Source: Nitrospira sp.
GTDB taxonomy: Bacteria > Nitrospirota > Nitrospiria > Nitrospirales > Nitrospiraceae
Reading direction: 5' to 3'
DNA length: 36,279 nt
Assembly (NCBI GenBank): GCA_024331085.1
Contig: JANDJG010000017.1
Span: forward strand, 1 to 36,279
Part shown: positions 18,107-28,500 of the stretch, piece after piece
Numbering within the stretch: position 1 is the first letter of the stretch
Layout: every line of letters begins with the position of its first letter
Program-made: the position numbers and the translations under genes
Notes under the pieces: model-generated
Told to the model about the DNA's origin: nothing
The model's database searches: none
The model's input: only the letters and a program-made list of their open reading frames with translations

Positions 18107-18124
18107 TCCCGGCTCAAGCCGGGA
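18107..18124. promoter_or_regulatory. Perfect 18-base palindrome upstream of the CBS gene
   Basis: TCCCGGCTCAAGCCGGGA reads as an 8-bp inverted repeat around CA. It lies in the 298-base divergent region 18076-18373, 31 bases before the CBS-protein start. It could be an operator or a leader hairpin. The rest of that region shows only one other hairpin (18318-18337) and no clear -35/-10 pair. Confidence 0.35.
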
Positions 18125-18317
18125 ACACCTCGACCCATTGCTCGGCCTATTTGCCTATTTGATGGGCCGTCACTATACCTGATTATGACGAAACTCGCAC
18201 ATGAGCCTATCCGCCTATGGCCAAGAGCAATGGCCCAAAAGCCGGCTTCTCGACAAGCAAGCAACGCGACAAGACGACGCACTTTGCGGCTGCGATCATC
18301 CTCTCCCGTCCGTTCGC

Positions 18318-18337
18318 AACCGAACCGCCTTTCGGTT
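18318..18337 (+). promoter_or_regulatory. Hairpin in the leader of the AsmA-like gene
   Basis: AACCGAA (18318-18324) and TTCGGTT (18331-18337) pair over 7 bp around a 6-base loop, 36 bases upstream of the ATG at 18374. It is the only structured element found directly before the five-gene envelope operon. Confidence 0.3.
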
Positions 18338-18373
18338 GAATCGACACAGAGTGTTGGTTACCCTCTAGCGGCA

Positions 18374-21300
18374 ATGAAACCGCTCAAAATTCTCGCCGTC
18401 GCCTGCCTCACCATTCTGATCTTGGTTGCAGGTGCCGTGGCGGCGATCCGTTTCTTTTTCCCCGCCGACCAAGTCCGCAAGCAATTGGAACACACCCTGT
18501 CCCAGCAGCTTCAGGGGACCGTGCGGATCGCCGCTTTGGAGTGGGACCTGCTGCGCGGCATCCGCCTCGGGGGCGTCGAGATCGAACGAGATGGAGCGCG
18601 CCTCGCCCGCTTCGATCGCCTGTCGTTGCACTACCGACTCCTCCCCCTGCTTCATGGAACCCTGACCGTCGACGAGCTGGCGCTGATCCAGGCGGACATC
18701 TTCGTCGATCTCGCTCTTTTCCCCTCCCCATCCCAAGCGGAACCATCTCCGCGGCGCGACGAGCCGGTCGCTCTTCCGACGCTCCCCCTGTCGCTCAATG
18801 TCGAATCCATCCGCATCGAACATGCTCATATCACCGTCGTCGGTCACGATGACCTCCGCGTGACCCTGCGAGACGTCAATCTAACGTCCCGCTTGCACGC
18901 CGGTCCGAAGACCGCCGACCTGTCAGGGATTCTGGAGATCGCCGGCATCGAAGCGCTGCTGAACCGACACCAATGGCGGCTCCCTCTGTACCTTGCCTTC
19001 TCTCTCTCAGTCGATTTGCCCGCGGAGCGACTGATTCTCGATCGGTTGGAGGTCCGGTGCGATCCCGTGATCAGTGTCGCCGCCGACGGCCGGGTCGATC
19101 ATGTGGTCTCCACCCCAACGGTGACATTTTCAATCCAGGAGAGCCATCTCGACCTTGAAGCACTCCTGTCCTTGGCGCAGCCTCTGCTTCCTCCCACGCT
19201 CGCCGGTGCACGGCTGACGGGAACGATCGAGCCCATGCTTGCCGTCACCGGCGTCCAAACCGACAGGGGATTCGACGGAACGATTCGTCTCAACGTGAAG
19301 GGCGGCGGCATCCAAGGATTGGCCCCCTCGCTCGGAGTCGCCCTTGAGTCCGCGTCTTTTCAGTTGCAGACAGGCGAGATTCCCATTCGCGCCAACCGTC
19401 CCGGTCCCATCCATGCCGACCTGTCGATCAACATGACCGGTCTCACCACTCCGGCCGCCGCGGTGCGCGACCTGGCGTTAGACCTCCGAGCCGATCGGAG
19501 CGAGGCCGGACAATTGGCCACCCATCTCACCATAAGGGGGTCGGTCTCCGCCGCCCTTGAGCCGGCGGGGCCAAGCCTCACGGAGCCGCTCACGCTCGAC
19601 CTCGATGCCTCCGGAGACGAAACAACCCTGTCGCTCTCTTTGACCAAGGCGGAGGTGACCGTGGGCGACCTCGTGAGTCTTGTCGCGAACGGCGCCGTCG
19701 GTCCGTTGGGAGTGTCAGGCAAACGAGCGGAGAAGCAGCGGCCTTTTTCCTTACGGGCTACCGTCCAAAGCGATGCCGTCAAACTGGTCCGACTTCTCCC
19801 GCCCTCCCTTCGCCAAGGGTTCGAGCTGACGTCTCACGGCGGCCCGCAAACCGTCTCCCTCACCACCACCGGTACGTTGGATGCCGACTGGCGTCCGCTG
19901 CAGGCCGACGCCGATCTGAACCTGGACGCCGCCGGCCTCGGGGCGGTTTCGGCAGAACAAGAGCTTGAGGGCACATTAGACCGGCTCACCCTCTCGCTAC
20001 GGACGACGTACCGCGCCACGAGCGAATCGCTCAAGGGAGTCGTTGATGGATTGATCCGACTCACACACCTGCGGCAAGGAACAACCGCAGCAGTAGGAAT
20101 TGTCTCCGTCAAGCTCAACGGTGACATCAACGGCCGCATGGGATCGGATTTCGCCATCCGCCGCCTCACGGCCGGCAACCGTCTGACTTCGGAAATTCGC
20201 GATGTCCGCTACGAAACTCCCTCTCTCACCGGGACATTTCAGTCTGTGACTGCGTCTGTCAGGGCACATGGAGATCTGATCGAAGGCCCCTACGTGCTGG
20301 ACGAATCCCGCCTCACCGTCGGACAGGTGTTGGACGGCACGGCCTCCGGAACATTCAATCCTCGACACCAACGATTTACCATGGACGTCGCCGTCCCCTC
20401 GCTCAACGTCGCCGAGATCGGACATCACCTCTCAGGGCCTGCCGTCAAGTCCCTCGCGTCGGTGAAGCCATCGGGACAACTCTCGATGCGAATCAGCGGA
20501 TCGGGGTCGATCCCGACACCAGACGACTTGGCCCAACTCTCCATTCCCATCCAGGCCTCCGTACAGGTCGCCCTTCAGAACGTGGGCGGCTCCTTCCAAG
20601 ACCATGGGATCACAGGGGCGACCGGGACGATCACCTTGTCCGTTGAGCCACCAGAGCAAAGCCCAAACAAGCGCCAGATCGTCAGAACCTCTTGGCAACT
20701 CGGCGCCGATCGTCTGGATGTCGGCGGAGACGTCCCCGTCAAACACCTTGAGAAGTTGGCGCTGGCGCTCGAAGGGTCGGTTGAGTCCTTCGACCGACTC
20801 TTCCTCGACCGATTTGCCCTCCGCACCGACGGGCTTGACGCCTCGATCGACACGGAAGTGTCGGGGATCAAGCGGCTTCTGAACAGAAAAGAAGGGGCGC
20901 CTTTGCTCGAGGGGCTGGGGCCTCTCTTCGTCAAATCCAATCTCCACGCCAATCTCGATCTCGACCGCTTCGCGGATGCCATCCGATCGTTCGGCGTGGC
21001 CGGGTCCGGGCGAGCCGGGTTCACATTGGCCCTCAATAAAAAAGAACGAGGACCGCTCGACGTGCGAGTGACAGTGCTGCCTCAACGGTTGTCCGCGGCT
21101 CAGAACGAGTACCGGATCGAGGACCTCGACGGGGCCATCGAGCTCCGCAAGGTACTCCAGTGGATGTCGCCTTCGGACGGGAAGACCCGTGAAACCACCT
21201 TTCGGCCCACCGGTCTGCTCCCCGATCTTCATCTCGCCGCGCCGGCGCGACGGGATCTTCGCATCGGACTGGTCAAGGCCGGTGCCATCGAGGTTCGCAA

Positions 21301-21922
21301 TCTATCAGGGCATCTGTTTCTCGATCATGATCGCCTGGTCGTTCAAAACTTGGCCATGAACCTGCTGGGCGGAGGACTGGGCGGCGAGGTCATGGTTACG
21401 GGAGGCAAGGCCTTTCGCGTGGGCTTCCGGATGGAAGCGGCAGGACTGGATGCAAACCAGCTCTTGCCGCCTGGCGACCAGGTTCCAGGCGACAGTCTGA
21501 TCGATGCCACCGTAACCGGAACCATCGCCTTCGATGACCAGCAGGGCCGACTCGATTTTGGCACGAGCACCGTAGAGATCTCCCTGACCAGAATCGGGCG
21601 CCACACGTTGGACCGCTTGCTTCGATTCCTCGATCCGACCGGCAGCAATCCGTCGATCGTCGGCGCCCGTTCCGCCATAAGCCTGGCCAACCCCTCCTTC
21701 GCCCGCATCACCCTCTCGAAGGGGCTCGTGGCAATCCGCATCGGATTTCAGCAAGGGCTCCTGTCTCGATTCGAGATGGACCGAATTCCCGTGAGCCGGA
21801 TGAAACAGATCCGCGACCTCACGACGACCATTCCACAATGGAACGATCTTCGTCGCCTGATGACCCTGTTGGGATCCAACCGATACGGAGTGGATCAAAC
21901 GGGCGAATTTGTTTTAGAGTGA
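18374..21922 (+). CDS. AsmA/YdbH-like envelope-spanning protein
   Basis: The 1182-aa protein has one N-terminal membrane helix (residues 5-27) followed by a very long beta-rich periplasmic region typical of the AsmA/TamB-like group. These proteins form hydrophobic grooves that bridge inner and outer membranes and carry phospholipids. The N-terminal block after the helix (VRKQLEHTLSQQLQGTVRIAALEW...) is the AsmA-type start, and the C-terminal end (FRMEAAGLDANQLL...LTTTIPQWNDLRRLM) resembles YdbH-type endings. The next gene encodes a DUF1318 (YdbL-like) protein, as in the E. coli ydbH-ynbE-ydbL operon, which supports the YdbH reading. ATG 18374 is chosen because the signal anchor begins there; the frame is open to 18098 but that part is unlike a protein. 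No strong ribosome site is seen. Confidence 0.82.
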   Translation: MKPLKILAVACLTILILVAGAVAAIRFFFPADQVRKQLEHTLSQQLQGTVRIAALEWDLLRGIRLGGVEIERDGARLARFDRLSLHYRLLPLLHGTLTVDELALIQADIFVDLALFPSPSQAEPSPRRDEPVALPTLPLSLNVESIRIEHAHITVVGHDDLRVTLRDVNLTSRLHAGPKTADLSGILEIAGIEALLNRHQWRLPLYLAFSLSVDLPAERLILDRLEVRCDPVISVAADGRVDHVVSTPTVTFSIQESHLDLEALLSLAQPLLPPTLAGARLTGTIEPMLAVTGVQTDRGFDGTIRLNVKGGGIQGLAPSLGVALESASFQLQTGEIPIRANRPGPIHADLSINMTGLTTPAAAVRDLALDLRADRSEAGQLATHLTIRGSVSAALEPAGPSLTEPLTLDLDASGDETTLSLSLTKAEVTVGDLVSLVANGAVGPLGVSGKRAEKQRPFSLRATVQSDAVKLVRLLPPSLRQGFELTSHGGPQTVSLTTTGTLDADWRPLQADADLNLDAAGLGAVSAEQELEGTLDRLTLSLRTTYRATSESLKGVVDGLIRLTHLRQGTTAAVGIVSVKLNGDINGRMGSDFAIRRLTAGNRLTSEIRDVRYETPSLTGTFQSVTASVRAHGDLIEGPYVLDESRLTVGQVLDGTASGTFNPRHQRFTMDVAVPSLNVAEIGHHLSGPAVKSLASVKPSGQLSMRISGSGSIPTPDDLAQLSIPIQASVQVALQNVGGSFQDHGITGATGTITLSVEPPEQSPNKRQIVRTSWQLGADRLDVGGDVPVKHLEKLALALEGSVESFDRLFLDRFALRTDGLDASIDTEVSGIKRLLNRKEGAPLLEGLGPLFVKSNLHANLDLDRFADAIRSFGVAGSGRAGFTLALNKKERGPLDVRVTVLPQRLSAAQNEYRIEDLDGAIELRKVLQWMSPSDGKTRETTFRPTGLLPDLHLAAPARRDLRIGLVKAGAIEVRNLSGHLFLDHDRLVVQNLAMNLLGGGLGGEVMVTGGKAFRVGFRMEAAGLDANQLLPPGDQVPGDSLIDATVTGTIAFDDQQGRLDFGTSTVEISLTRIGRHTLDRLLRFLDPTGSNPSIVGARSAISLANPSFARITLSKGLVAIRIGFQQGLLSRFEMDRIPVSRMKQIRDLTTTIPQWNDLRRLMTLLGSNRYGVDQTGEFVLE

Positions 21923-22542
21923 TGCCGATGGACGGCACAGCGATGAACGACCGGTCCGTAAGAAGCACCGTTTTACGAAAGCGGAGCCGCTTCTGGGCCA
22001 TTCCTTTGACCTGCACGATCACCCTCGCCGGCTGTGGCGGGCCGCTCGTCGGCGTCACCATCGTGGATGAAAAGACCGCGTTGGAAAATCAGGTCCTGGG
22101 CACTTACCAGGAGTTAAACCAAGAGGTGCTGCTCGTCGCCTCGGTTCGATATATCGATCCGGCGGGCAGATTGGTGCCGCAGCCTCCCGTGCCGCCGGGC
22201 AAAGAAGCGGCCATCCGCGCCATGCAGCGGTCGGCCTTCAACAAGGACGACATCGACCGGCTCAAGGCGGAAGGGCTCCTGGGCGAAAACCGTGAGGGGG
22301 GCTTGACGATCCTCGCTCCAGAGAAGGTTCCCCCCGATCGCCAGGCCTTCGTCAAAAACCTTGTGGAGGAGGAGAACACCGACCGAGCGACGCTCATGCA
22401 GCGGGTCTTGGCGACCAACGAAACCTTCACGCCGCAGGACCTTCCGAAAATACGACGCACCTTCGCGGCCCTCAATCGGGACCGAGCCCGTTCCGGAGAC
22501 TGGATCCAACGGGAAGACGGGCAATGGACGCGCAAACCCTAG
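21922..22542 (+). CDS. DUF1318 (YdbL-like) lipoprotein
   Basis: The product (206 aa from ATG 21922; ATG 21943 is an alternative) has a basic N-region, hydrophobic core FWAIPLTCTITL and lipobox LAGC (Cys38), so it should be lipid-anchored. The C-terminal half matches the DUF1318 pattern: VKNLVEEENTDRATLMQRVLA, then a helix, and the closing SGDWIQREDGQWTRKP, which parallels the end of E. coli YdbL. In E. coli, YdbL is a soluble periplasmic protein that modulates the YdbH-YnbE lipid bridge. Here the domain carries its own lipid anchor, and no separate YnbE gene is seen. The start overlaps the AsmA-like stop (TGATG). Confidence 0.8.
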   Translation: MPMDGTAMNDRSVRSTVLRKRSRFWAIPLTCTITLAGCGGPLVGVTIVDEKTALENQVLGTYQELNQEVLLVASVRYIDPAGRLVPQPPVPPGKEAAIRAMQRSAFNKDDIDRLKAEGLLGENREGGLTILAPEKVPPDRQAFVKNLVEEENTDRATLMQRVLATNETFTPQDLPKIRRTFAALNRDRARSGDWIQREDGQWTRKP

Positions 22543-22555
22543 TCTGAGACGGCCT

Positions 22556-25500
22556 ATGAATCCGGCGGCGAGACGGATGTGGCTCTGTACGTTGCTGACG
22601 CTGGCTTCGGCTGGAACCCCACCCGGAGTCGCCGGCGGCGTCGGCGATCCCGAACGACTGACCAGCCATCCGGCGCTGGAATACGCCGGTTCGCCGTCGG
22701 CCGACGGCCGTTTTCTGGCCTTCGTCTCCGAGCAGAACGGCAACGCCGATATCTGGCTCAAGTCGTTGACCGCCGGAATCTCTTCCCTGCCCCGCCCCCT
22801 GACGACCCATCCGGGAAAGGACACGGCGCCGGCCTTGAACGAAAACGGCAGCTCCCTCCTCTACGTTTCCTATCGGTCCGATCCCCGCGGCGATATTTAT
22901 CTGTTGGATGTCCCGACCGGCAAAGAGACCAGATTGACCAACGAGCGGCACGGCGAGATGGCCCCCTCATGGGGCGAAGACAAGACCGTTTATTTTCTCC
23001 GGGAGAACGAGCCCTCCGGCGACCGAAGTCTGGTCCGCCTCTCACTCGGAACCGGCACAATCGAACCACTGATCGAACACGTCATGTCTTACGCCGTAGG
23101 ACCAGGAGGCACCATCGTCTATTCCGACGGCCGCCGGCTGCTGCTCCGGCCTCATCCATCGTCCGAGCCACGTCCCCTCACGAGCGGCGACTTCGTGGAC
23201 ACCTCGCCCGCTTTTGTGGATCGGACGACGATCGTGTTCACCCGCTATCAAGACGACACGAACGGCGATGGTGTCATTGACGCAGACGATGAATCGTCCA
23301 TTTATCTTGCCGGCTGGGATCAGGCAACCGGCGCACGAACCAGCCTCTATCGACTCACACCGGGGCGGGAGTTTCATGCCTATCCGGCCGCGAGCGGATC
23401 GTCCGTGTATTATTCCGACCTCAAGAGAAAAGACCTTTATCGGCTGAACCTGAAGGAGTTTTTCGCGACCTATGCCGATCTGTCGCGCGCCCGCGAATCC
23501 GCCGCGATCCTACTAGACCGGGGCGAGACAGAGAGCGCGCTGCTCATTCTCGCCAATATCTCCGCTAACCTTGCCTCACATCTGCCGGCCGCGGAACGGG
23601 CTTCGTTCGACCTGGCGCTGGTGGAACTCCTCCGTGACGCGCGGCGCTACGGAGCCGCCAAGGAAGTGCTGGCCCGTTACGTTTCCGCTGAAGGGCACAC
23701 CGGCCTGATTGCACGGGTGATGTTGCCCGTTGTCCGAATCGAAGAACGGGCGGCTCTCCTGAGCCCACGCGAACTCAGACGAGCAGTGGAGGATGCGAGC
23801 CGGGAGCTGCCGGCCGTCGCGAGCCAGGCCGGCCAGGATGACACCCTTCGGGGGACCGTTTATCTGGAAATCGGCCGACTCCGATTGTTGACCGATGATC
23901 CGCTGAGCGCCCTCGACGTTCTGACCCAAGTCGACAGCGTCGCCGACGACGAACTGCGCGCGCGGGCCCTCTTCACCAGAGCCTCTCTGTATCGCATCCT
24001 GGGGGAGCGGGAGAAACTCTTGCAAGTCCTTCTGGACGTCATCACGTCATTCGGTGACCGGAGTTTCTGGGGGCGGAGAGCTGTGGCGCAAGCCGTCGCC
24101 CTCACGGAAGACCACGAAGACATTCGAAAGGCCATCGCAGATCTCACGACACTGGCCGAGAGCCACCGATCCCTCCCCCATCTGGCAGCCTCCGCGCTGC
24201 TGCGAGCGGCAGACCGTGCCTACGAACAGGGCGAACTGCTTAGGGCTCTTGAACTGCTGAATCGCATTATTCAAGAGTTTGCGGAACAGACTCCTTTAGT
24301 TGCCGACGCCTATCGCAAGAAAGGCGCGATCCTCACCTCCGCCCAGCGATTTGACGAGGCGGCCCAGGCCTACGAATCGTTGATGAACCTGACCGGCCAC
24401 AGTCGAGAGGAATTGGAACGGGCGACAACCCTCATGGTGCTCCAGTCGGTCCGGAGCGCGCTTCGAAAACGGGAGCTTGGGGAAGTCCGGATCGCCGTGA
24501 AGGACCTGCGGAAACTGGTCGAAACTTATCCCGACTCGGTCGAAGCCCATCGCGGATACATCGAAACCAAGGTCATGCTCAAAGAATGGGACGAGGTGCG
24601 GCGATTCTACGAGAGCCTGGTCAAACAGGATCCCGACAATCCGGCCTATCGCTATGGGCTCGGCATGGTCCTGTCCTATGCCTCTCAGCCCAACCTCAAC
24701 CTGGTCATCAAGACGATCCAGGAGGCGATCCGGCTCAACCCCAAGATCTCCTATTTTCATCAAACGCTGGGCTGGGCCTATGAACAGACCGAGCGGCTGG
24801 GCGCACGCAATGCACTCGAACAAGCGGAAGCGGAATATCGCCTCGCTCTGGAGCTGAACGACGGCTTTCTCTTTCCCGAGGTCGAGAACAATCTGCTGTT
24901 GAATCTCGGCAACATCTACATGAAGCTCGCCAATTTCACGGAGGCCTATCGCCACTATGCGCGCCGCAAGGCGGGAGACACGACCGATCGGGATCGAATG
25001 CGCGAACTGCTCTACCACAAAAATTATGGCGAGGCCTGTTTCAAGACGGGGCGGCCAGAGGAATCGATCGTGCAGTACGAACGGGCCTTGGCGCTCGTTC
25101 CCGATGATCAGCCTGAGCTTCGGGCCGAGATCTTGGAACGGCGAGGGCTGTCGCAACAGGAATCCGGCCTCCATGCACAGGCCGTCGAGTCCTTTTCAGA
25201 GGCCCTGGCGATCAACAACCGTCTGGGTCTCAGGGGGAATCTGGCCCGCTTGAGCAGAAATATCGGCGTCAACCTCTATGACCTGGGTGTCGCGGTTTCA
25301 GACGGGTCTCGCGTCTCTCTCAAGCGGGCGTTAACGAGCTTGCTCGAGAGCCTGCATGCCATCGAGCAATTCGGAGTGACAGAGAAATCGACCGGGCCGG
25401 GCCTGATTCAAATTCAGGTCGGACTGGATGGGAGCGCAAGCGGCGCCGCTTCCGGCTTTGATCGGCGCGGCGAAGAAAAACTCCTGTTCAGCTTCATCGC

Positions 25501-28500
25501 CCACGCCTACGAGGATTTGTCGGAGCCCCAACCGGCCAAGGAGTACTACGAGAAAAAATTGGCCCTGATCCAACCGGCCGGCGATTCATCACAGCCGTCT
25601 CCTCAGGCGGTGGCGGCCCGCGCCGAGGAAGCGGTGGTGCTCAACCGATTGGCCGTGCTGAGCCATGCCCTGGGTCAAACCGATGAGACCATTCGATACT
25701 TAGAACAGTCGCTGGCCCGCACGCGCGAGGTGGGATTGGAGTACGGCACAAAGGTCAATCTCTACAATCTCTCACGTGTGGCGGCGGAACGTCGCCTGGC
25801 CGGTGAGGCCGTCGCACTCCGCTTGATCGACACCCTCACCGAAGGAGTCCAGGCCGTACTCAGAGACTCAAAGCCGGACCGCTTGACCCTGTTGCTCCTC
25901 TCTAATGCGGCCTTTGTGTTGGCGGCGGCGGACGAAAGCGCGGAAACGGCGGGCCGGCCGTTGGAACAGGTCGTCCACGTGATCCACCGTGTCGCACGCG
26001 CGCGCCAGGATGCGGTCGCGTTTCTGAAGCACGCACTGGACCTCATTGAACAGCACAAGGTCGTCTCAGGCGAAGAAGCCGATCGGCTGAAACCGATCCT
26101 GGCCCTGAACCTGTGGGAGTTGGCAGATCAGGCAGGCCATACCCCGACCGTGGAAAAGCTGGATGGCCTCGTCACCGACCTGGTTTCACAACGGCCGTCT
26201 CCCCTCGCCTGGCTGCCTCTGTTTCTGAAAGCGGAACGAACGAGCGATCTCGGCCGGCGAGCGGCCCTGCTCAAGGAAGCGGTGGACGCACTGCTTCGCT
26301 ATCCCTCCCACCTGCTCAATGCCGACGCTCCCGACACCCTGCCATTGTTGGACGGTTTGGCTTCCCTCGCCACAGAGACGTTCGAGCAACAGGGATTGAT
26401 CGAGACGGCCTTTCTCACCGGCGAGCAAATCGCCATGAGGAAAACCGCCATGCTGCTCGTCAAACGGTTCGGCCTTGATTTTCTCCTTTCCAACATCGGG
26501 GATTATGAGACAGAGTTGCGGGATTTTCTTGGCCAGATGCAGGCAGCCGCGAGGGAGGGGCGCTCTCAGGAACTGGTCGGTTTGAACGAGCAATTTCGTG
26601 AACTGACCTACGCTCTGTACGAAGAATACCCCTGGGCCGTGTCGTATCTTCATGAGTATGAGCCGTCGCCCCATGTCCTGTCTGATGTGCTTCGGACCGA
26701 TACTCCCTATCTCAAAGTCACACCTGGCGCTCGCGGCCTTCACGTCTTTCTTCACAACGGCCGGACGGTCCAGCACCTGCTGCTACCGCACACGGCCAAG
26801 CAATCCGCGAACTCATCCGGAATCAATCTGCCCCTTGAGCAAGCATCGGTCATCTATCTCTCCGTTCCGGCCGGTCTGCGCCACGTGCTCTTCCCATTGC
26901 TCCCCAAGCACGCCACGGTCGTGGAGGTTGCTTCGATTTATGACGTCGTCAATGCCTACCGGCTCCGAACCCTGTTTGCTTCCAGAGTCGCCGTCGCCGG
27001 CAACTCGCCTCCCGACAAGGAGAACAGAAGCCAGGAGGATGCCCTCGTCCGACTGACCGGCGACAGGTCCCACGACAGGCCGTTGTTGGAAAACCGGCAT
27101 GTCGTCGTCACCACCGGTCCATACCACGACAACGGGTTCGTGATCGGCTCGGACCTTGGTGTTCGCGAGCAGGTGCCCCTCGCGGCGTTGGCAGGCTCAC
27201 ACCGCCATACGGCCATCTTGGTAAACCACGGCATCGATTCAGCCACGATGCGACTCGTCGTAGCGCCGGCCCTGATTCGAGCCGGGTTCCCTCACATCCT
27301 GGCCACACCGGGCCTGACGGCCGGTGATCGATCCGTCACCGTGGAGGAGTGGACACAGGACCAAGCACAGGCCTTCGTCATCTCTTATGTCCAATCGGTT
27401 CAATCTCAACGAGTGGACCGCGCCGCAGGAGCGGCCCTCAAGGAAGCGACCAATCAGAAGGCCCGGAAAGCCGAACCTCGCCCTTTTCAGCTCTACGGAT
27501 ACATCGGCATGACGCAGGAGGAAAAGGCCTCGTTCGCCGAGTCTGAATATCAGCGCGCCGTCTCCGACGCCGTGACGGCCTATCAAGCCAAACAGTTCGA
27601 AACCGCGTTGAGCCGAGCGGAGGATGCCCTCTCCGTCCTTCCCTTGACCAAGGCCGGTCACGACTTTCCCAAGCTGACCGAACTGGCCGTGGAGACGGCG
27701 TTTCAGCTCGGCAATTACCGCACGGCGGTGAAGCATCAATCCGAACTGGTCGAATATCTCACCGCCACGGGAAATCAGGCGCCTTTGGCGGAGGCCCGGT
27801 ATCGTTTGGGAATCCTTTACTCGAGGCTCGAAGAGTACCAGCCGGCTCTCGCTCACCTTGAGGCAGCCATCAACGAATGGCGGACGCGCGATGAATTGGA
27901 TCGTCTGGCGGAGGGAGTCGCCACGTTGGGGGTGGTCAAGGAGAACATGGGGGCCTACCCGCAGGCGCTCGACGCCTTTGGACAATCGTTTGAACTGTAC
28001 CAAGAGCTGGGCGAGCCGTTGGACATGGCGGCTCAGCACCGGCGGATCGGTCGCATCAACTATCTCCGGCTGGGACGGTACGAACAGGCGCGGCATCACT
28101 TTGCCGCCGCGCTCGATCAATACCGCAAACAGGGAGCGCGCCACCTGGAGGCGGAAGCCCTGTACGAAATCGGCCTCACGTATGAAAAGACCGGTCTCTA
28201 TGAGGAGGCGGACCGACACTATATCGATGGGCGCAAGATTGGCACAGACCTCCAAGATCCGGCGTTGCTGGCCACCGGTTCGCTTTATCTGGCCAACACG
28301 GCCTGGTATCGGGGACGGTACCAAGAGGCCTTCGACCATCTCGAAACGGCCACCAAAGAAGCAGAGCAGGCGAAGGACCCTCGACTCCCGATCATGATCG
28401 CCAATACCAGGGCGCTCCTGTACTGGACGCTGAACGATCTCGACAAGGCCCTGGTCTATGCGGAACAGGCGGTTTCTCTCGCGGAACGGGCCGAGATCAA

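Noticed and set aside
18098..18373. 92-codon N-terminal extension of the AsmA-like gene
   Set aside because: It is open but Arg/Pro/Ser-rich, lies in the divergent promoter region, and precedes a clear signal anchor that begins at ATG 18374.
27239..28339. 366-codon minus-strand frame inside the giant gene
   Set aside because: Antisense to the second TPR array and part of the pseudo-CHAT domain; no ribosome site or recognisable motif. The same holds for the minus-strand frames at 28517-29581 and 24296-25174.
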